A stretch of 64,000 nt of DNA, from NCBI RefSeq assembly GCF_030814115.1, contig NZ_JAUSUP010000003.1:1-64000 (forward strand). The letters are read 5' to 3'. Position numbers and translations under genes: made by a program. This document shows, one piece after another, positions 61,131-64,000 of the stretch. Every line of letters begins with the position of its first letter. Position 1 is the stretch's first letter. The notes below the pieces were generated by a model. That model was not told the origin of the DNA and searched no databases. It was given only the letters and a program-made list of their open reading frames with translations. The DNA is from Alkalibacillus filiformis (GTDB lineage: Bacteria; Bacillota; Bacilli; Bacillales; Alkalibacillaceae).

Positions 61131-62327
61131 ATGGATATCATTTTAGGCTTGTTAGCCATTGCGTCTGTTATTGGACTAGCAATGCTAATGTCTAGCAACC
61201 GTGGCAATATTCCTTTCAAAGGTATAGGAATTATGTTAGTGCTACAAGGTTTAATTACATGGTTTATGTTCAACACTGAAATCGGTCGCATTATTATTGA
61301 AGCGATTGCAACAGTGTTTGAAAAGCTAATTGAGTTTGGACGTGAAGGTGTAGATTTCGTTGTTGGCGGTATTGCAATGACGGATCCTGATAACCCACAT
61401 GTCTTCTTCTTTGATGTACTATTAATCATTATTTTCTTTGCAACTATTCTTTCTGTATTAACTTACTTGAAAGTGCTTCCATTGATCATCAAATATGTTG
61501 GTGGTGCACTATCTAAAGTAACTGGATTACCGAAAATTGAATCATTTAACGCTGTAAACAGTATGTTTTTCGGACAATCTGAAGCGTTAATCGCAATTAA
61601 ATCACAGTTCCACAGAATTACAGAAAACCGTCTGTATATCGTATCAGCATCAGCGATGGGTTCTGTTTCAGCATCAATCATTGGTGCTTATATGACAATG
61701 ATTCCGCCTGAGTATGTATTAGTGGCTATTCCACTTAACATGTTCAGTGCACTAATTGTTGCGTCAATTATTGCACCACCTGATGTAGAAGATGAAGATG
61801 ACGAAGTAGATGTTAAAAATGTTACTGAATCTAAGAGTATTTTCGAAGCGATGGCAAATGGTGCGATGGACGGTGGTAAGATCGCTCTAATCGTAGCAAC
61901 AATGTTAATCGCATTCTTAGCAGCCTTAGAACTAGTTAACTTCATTGTAGGTGCTGTAATCCCTGGTGCTTCTCTAGAACTTGCACTTGGTTACCTATTA
62001 CTACCGATAACTTTCTTAATGGGTATTAGCCCAGGTGAAATGCTTGATGCCGGTAGTTTAATGGGACTTAAGATTGTGACGAACGAATTCGTAGCAATGC
62101 TACAATTCATTGAAATGCAAGAACAATTCTCTGAAAAGACAATCGGTATTGTATCAGTATTCTTAACAAGCTTTGCGAACTTCGGTTCAATTGGTATTGT
62201 AGCTGGTACAGTAGCTGGTATTGATGCAGAGAAAGGTAAGACTGTTTCGCGCTTCGGTATGAAGCTTCTAGTTGGTGCGACATTAGCATCAATCCTATCT
62301 GCAACAATCGCAGGTTTATTCCTATAA
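61131..62327 (+). CDS. nupC: Concentrative nucleoside transporter (NupC family)
   Basis: A 398-aa, ~9-helix CNT transporter importing nucleosides with Na+ or H+. Family motifs: GALSKVTGLPKIESFNAVNSMFFGQSEALIAIK, ASAMGSVSASIIGAYMTM, LVASIIAPP and, near the end, FANFGSIGIVAGTVAGI. The acidic loop DVEDEDDEVDVKN links the halves. RBS GGGGTAGGGGG upstream. Monocistronic, with a terminator shared with the MATE gene. Confidence 0.92.
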   Translation: MDIILGLLAIASVIGLAMLMSSNRGNIPFKGIGIMLVLQGLITWFMFNTEIGRIIIEAIATVFEKLIEFGREGVDFVVGGIAMTDPDNPHVFFFDVLLIIIFFATILSVLTYLKVLPLIIKYVGGALSKVTGLPKIESFNAVNSMFFGQSEALIAIKSQFHRITENRLYIVSASAMGSVSASIIGAYMTMIPPEYVLVAIPLNMFSALIVASIIAPPDVEDEDDEVDVKNVTESKSIFEAMANGAMDGGKIALIVATMLIAFLAALELVNFIVGAVIPGASLELALGYLLLPITFLMGISPGEMLDAGSLMGLKIVTNEFVAMLQFIEMQEQFSEKTIGIVSVFLTSFANFGSIGIVAGTVAGIDAEKGKTVSRFGMKLLVGATLASILSATIAGLFL

Positions 62328-62334
62328 GTTAAAT

Positions 62335-62374
62335 AAAATCCACAATCAGATATAAGTCTGATTGTGGATTTTTT
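62335..62374. terminator. Bidirectional terminator (nupC / MATE)
   Basis: Stem AAAATCCACAATCAGA (62335-62350) / TCTGATTGTGGATTTT (62357-62372) with T run; it meets the MATE stop codon. Confidence 0.9.
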
Positions 62375-63722
62375 ATGAGCTTGCTTCAAAGCGTAACTTT
62401 TGAATTAATCGTCCAATTAAAATTATAGCTCCAGTTGCTAAACCGATAATTAACCCCATCCAATAACCAAATGGACCTAAACTCGTATATTGAGCGATCA
62501 GTATTCCAGAAGGTAAACCAATAATCCAAAATGAAATAAATGCAATGATTAAAGTGACATTAACATCTTTATAGCCTCTTAAAGCTCCTTGGATTGGAGT
62601 ACCAAACCCATCAGATAATTGAAAGAAAATCGCATAAATTAAAAAGTGTTGCATGAGTTGAATAACATCAGGATCATTACTATATAGTTGTGACACTTCT
62701 TCACGAAATACAAAAATTAATACGCCACTTAAAATAGCAAAAAATAAACCTGAGCTAATCCCAATTAAACTATAAGTCTTTGCGTCCTGAAGACGTTTAC
62801 CCCCAACTTCAAATCCGACTGAGATCGTTAATGCCATCGCAATAGCGAGTGGAAGCATATAAAAGATCGATGCAAAATTCATCGCTGCTTGGTGAGCGGC
62901 AATTGTGACGGTATCATAGACGCTTATAAGTAGCGTAACAGCTGCAAAAATACTCGTCTCAAAAAAAATCGTAAAACCAATCGGAATACCAATTTTAAGT
63001 TGTTCTTTCCATGCATTAAGCGAAGGGCGGACAAACTGCTTAAACACTTGATACCGTCTAAATGGTTGTACTTTGTGCACAATGATAATTGATAAGAAAA
63101 AAGAAACCATATACGTAATGGCTGAAGCAACGCCAGCACCAACCCCACCAAGTTCTGGTGCACCAAAGTTTCCGAAAATAAACATATAATTAAAAAATGC
63201 ATTTAAAGGCAGAGCAAATAGTATAATGAGCATGGAGGTTTTCGTTTGACCTAAGGCGTCGATAAATGAACGCATTAAATTAAATGAAAACAAAAAGACC
63301 ATGCCAATTCCGAGAGCTGCTAAGTAGTACTTTGCGACATGATATACATTAGGGTCAATTGATAACAATGACAAAATAGAATCAAGGAAAAGGTAGCCTA
63401 AAAGCAGCATCATGAGTGAAATGGTTATGGCTAAATATAATCCTTGTTTAACTGCAAATGGTATACGATCTCGCTCATTCGCTCCAGATAACTGAGCGAC
63501 AATCGGTGAAATGGCTAATAAAATACCATTAATCCCAGTTAAAACAGGTATCCATATAGATGACCCAATTGCGACTCCAGCTAAATCTTCTGCTGAAACT
63601 TGCCCAGCCATAACTGTATCGAATACATTCATTAAATAAATACCGACTTGAGTAATTAATATTGGGATTAAAACTTTAATAAAAAGTGTTATTTTCTCAA
63701 CAATAGAGTGAGTTTGATACAT
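62373..63722 (-). CDS. MATE-family efflux transporter
   Basis: A 449-aa exporter with 12 helices in two similar halves. Half one starts VLIPILITQVGIYLMNVFDTVMAGQVSAEDLAGVAIG and half two repeats it as IGIPIGFTIFFETSIFAAVTLLISV. GYKDVNVTLIIAFISFWIIGLPSG is a common late motif. It is probably a Na+- or H+-driven exporter of cationic compounds. GGAAGGCG precedes the ATG at 63722. Divergent from murG. Confidence 0.9.
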   Translation of the reverse strand: MYQTHSIVEKITLFIKVLIPILITQVGIYLMNVFDTVMAGQVSAEDLAGVAIGSSIWIPVLTGINGILLAISPIVAQLSGANERDRIPFAVKQGLYLAITISLMMLLLGYLFLDSILSLLSIDPNVYHVAKYYLAALGIGMVFLFSFNLMRSFIDALGQTKTSMLIILFALPLNAFFNYMFIFGNFGAPELGGVGAGVASAITYMVSFFLSIIIVHKVQPFRRYQVFKQFVRPSLNAWKEQLKIGIPIGFTIFFETSIFAAVTLLISVYDTVTIAAHQAAMNFASIFYMLPLAIAMALTISVGFEVGGKRLQDAKTYSLIGISSGLFFAILSGVLIFVFREEVSQLYSNDPDVIQLMQHFLIYAIFFQLSDGFGTPIQGALRGYKDVNVTLIIAFISFWIIGLPSGILIAQYTSLGPFGYWMGLIIGLATGAIILIGRLIQKLRFEASS

Positions 63723-63819
63723 TTTTAACGCCTTCCCTATACTCTAACGTTTAATTGTTTGCTAATATGTCATTATAGCGTAAATTGTATGAACTAGACA
63801 GAAAGGAAGTTTAATAAAT

Positions 63820-64000
63820 ATGAATCAAAAAAAATTAGTATTTACAGGCGGTGGGACAGCAGGTCATGTTGTCGTTAACCTGGCATTAATGCCACAGTTC
63901 GTTAAAGAAGGTTATGAAATTCATTATATAGGGTCCTATGAAGGGATCGAACGAGAATTAGTAGAAGGAATGGAAGGAGTTACTTACCACGGCATAGCGA
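63820..64000 (+). CDS. murG: Peptidoglycan lipid II-forming GlcNAc transferase, 5' part (partial)
   Basis: The window ends inside this gene. The first 60 residues, [20 protein letters not shown] to YHGIA, contain the Gly-rich loop GGGTAGHV of MurG, which adds GlcNAc to lipid I on the inner membrane face. The paralogue type is seen in bacilli where a second murG lies outside the dcw cluster. AAAGGAAG precedes the ATG. Confidence 0.88.
   Translation, partial: MNQKKLVFTGGGTAGHVVVNLALMPQFVKEGYEIHYIGSYEGIERELVEGMEGVTYHGIA

Noticed and set aside
61688-61945. Minus-strand ORFs within nupC
   Set aside because: They are shadows of the nucleoside transporter and show low-complexity Ser/Thr runs typical of antisense to acidic loops.

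Overview
The window comes from a low-GC, Gram-positive, Bacillaceae-type genome. The evidence is AGGAGG-type ribosome sites with frequent GTG and TTG starts, a trnD-like tRNA cluster after an rRNA operon, T-run terminators, PhoP direct-repeat boxes, cobalamin and TPP riboswitches, and DUF3231, PrkA-like and OdhAB proteins. Many proteins are acid-rich, which would suit a salt- or alkali-adapted member, but this is only an impression. The strain is not identified.

Layout. 1-1747: 3' end of an rrn operon (23S tail, 5S) and 13 tRNAs, closed by a terminator. 1793-5744: scrap of a sugar-ABC permease, then a cobalamin riboswitch and terminator ahead of class I ribonucleotide reductase (nrdA, nrdB). 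5750-9700: accessory strip with a decayed IS3-family element, a 46-aa secreted peptide, small unknown genes, a lone tRNA-Leu and a DUF3231 protein. 9733-14201: Ada-type methyl-phosphotriester regulator with an APC permease, then a secreted lamin-tail/phospholipase D-fold protein. 14300-24267: LysR regulator divergent from a 4-hydroxyphenylacetate (homoprotocatechuate meta-cleavage) catabolic cluster, hpaB, C, E, D, a DapA-type aldolase, two hpaG halves, hpaF, and a succinate-semialdehyde dehydrogenase gene broken by one nonsense codon. 24362-25291: TPP riboswitch and tenA. 25416-36205: DUF4317, an ion-transporter-superfamily permease, a HesB-like gene with in-frame TGA, CarD, a probable 6S RNA, maf, hydrolases, prolyl oligopeptidase, CYP152-type P450. 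36275-41460: Pho-box-controlled pstSCAB and an OmpR-type regulator with its own Pho box. 41586-47239: hydrolase, a micro-ORF with in-frame TGA, a peroxiredoxin with in-frame TGA at the peroxidatic position, MFS transporter, second DUF3231, DUF4349 lipoprotein. 47361-53288: TVP38-type protein, COG3044-type ATPase, queG, two membrane proteins, ogt, trmL, a 31-aa membrane peptide. 53492-64000: short PrkA-like protein, odhA-odhB, a small vWA-like protein, LysM-CAP protein, nupC-type transporter, MATE exporter, and the start of murG.

The most notable signal is a set of three loci where an open frame is interrupted by TGA: HesB-like (28944), peroxiredoxin (43238, minus strand) and a 33-codon ORF (42698). 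Each TGA is followed at the expected distance by a hairpin meeting the bacterial SECIS rules. In the first two, TGA sits where relatives have the functional Cys. This suggests the organism decodes selenocysteine. The 33-codon ORF would be a new, very small membrane selenoprotein if confirmed. No sel genes lie in the window.

Other points: the vitamin B12 riboswitch on B12-independent RNR implies a B12-dependent RNR elsewhere. The hpa cluster lacks recognisable HpaH and HpaI and carries a DapA-family enzyme instead. Two short tandem-repeat arrays with 20- and 21-bp period sit directly before terminators.
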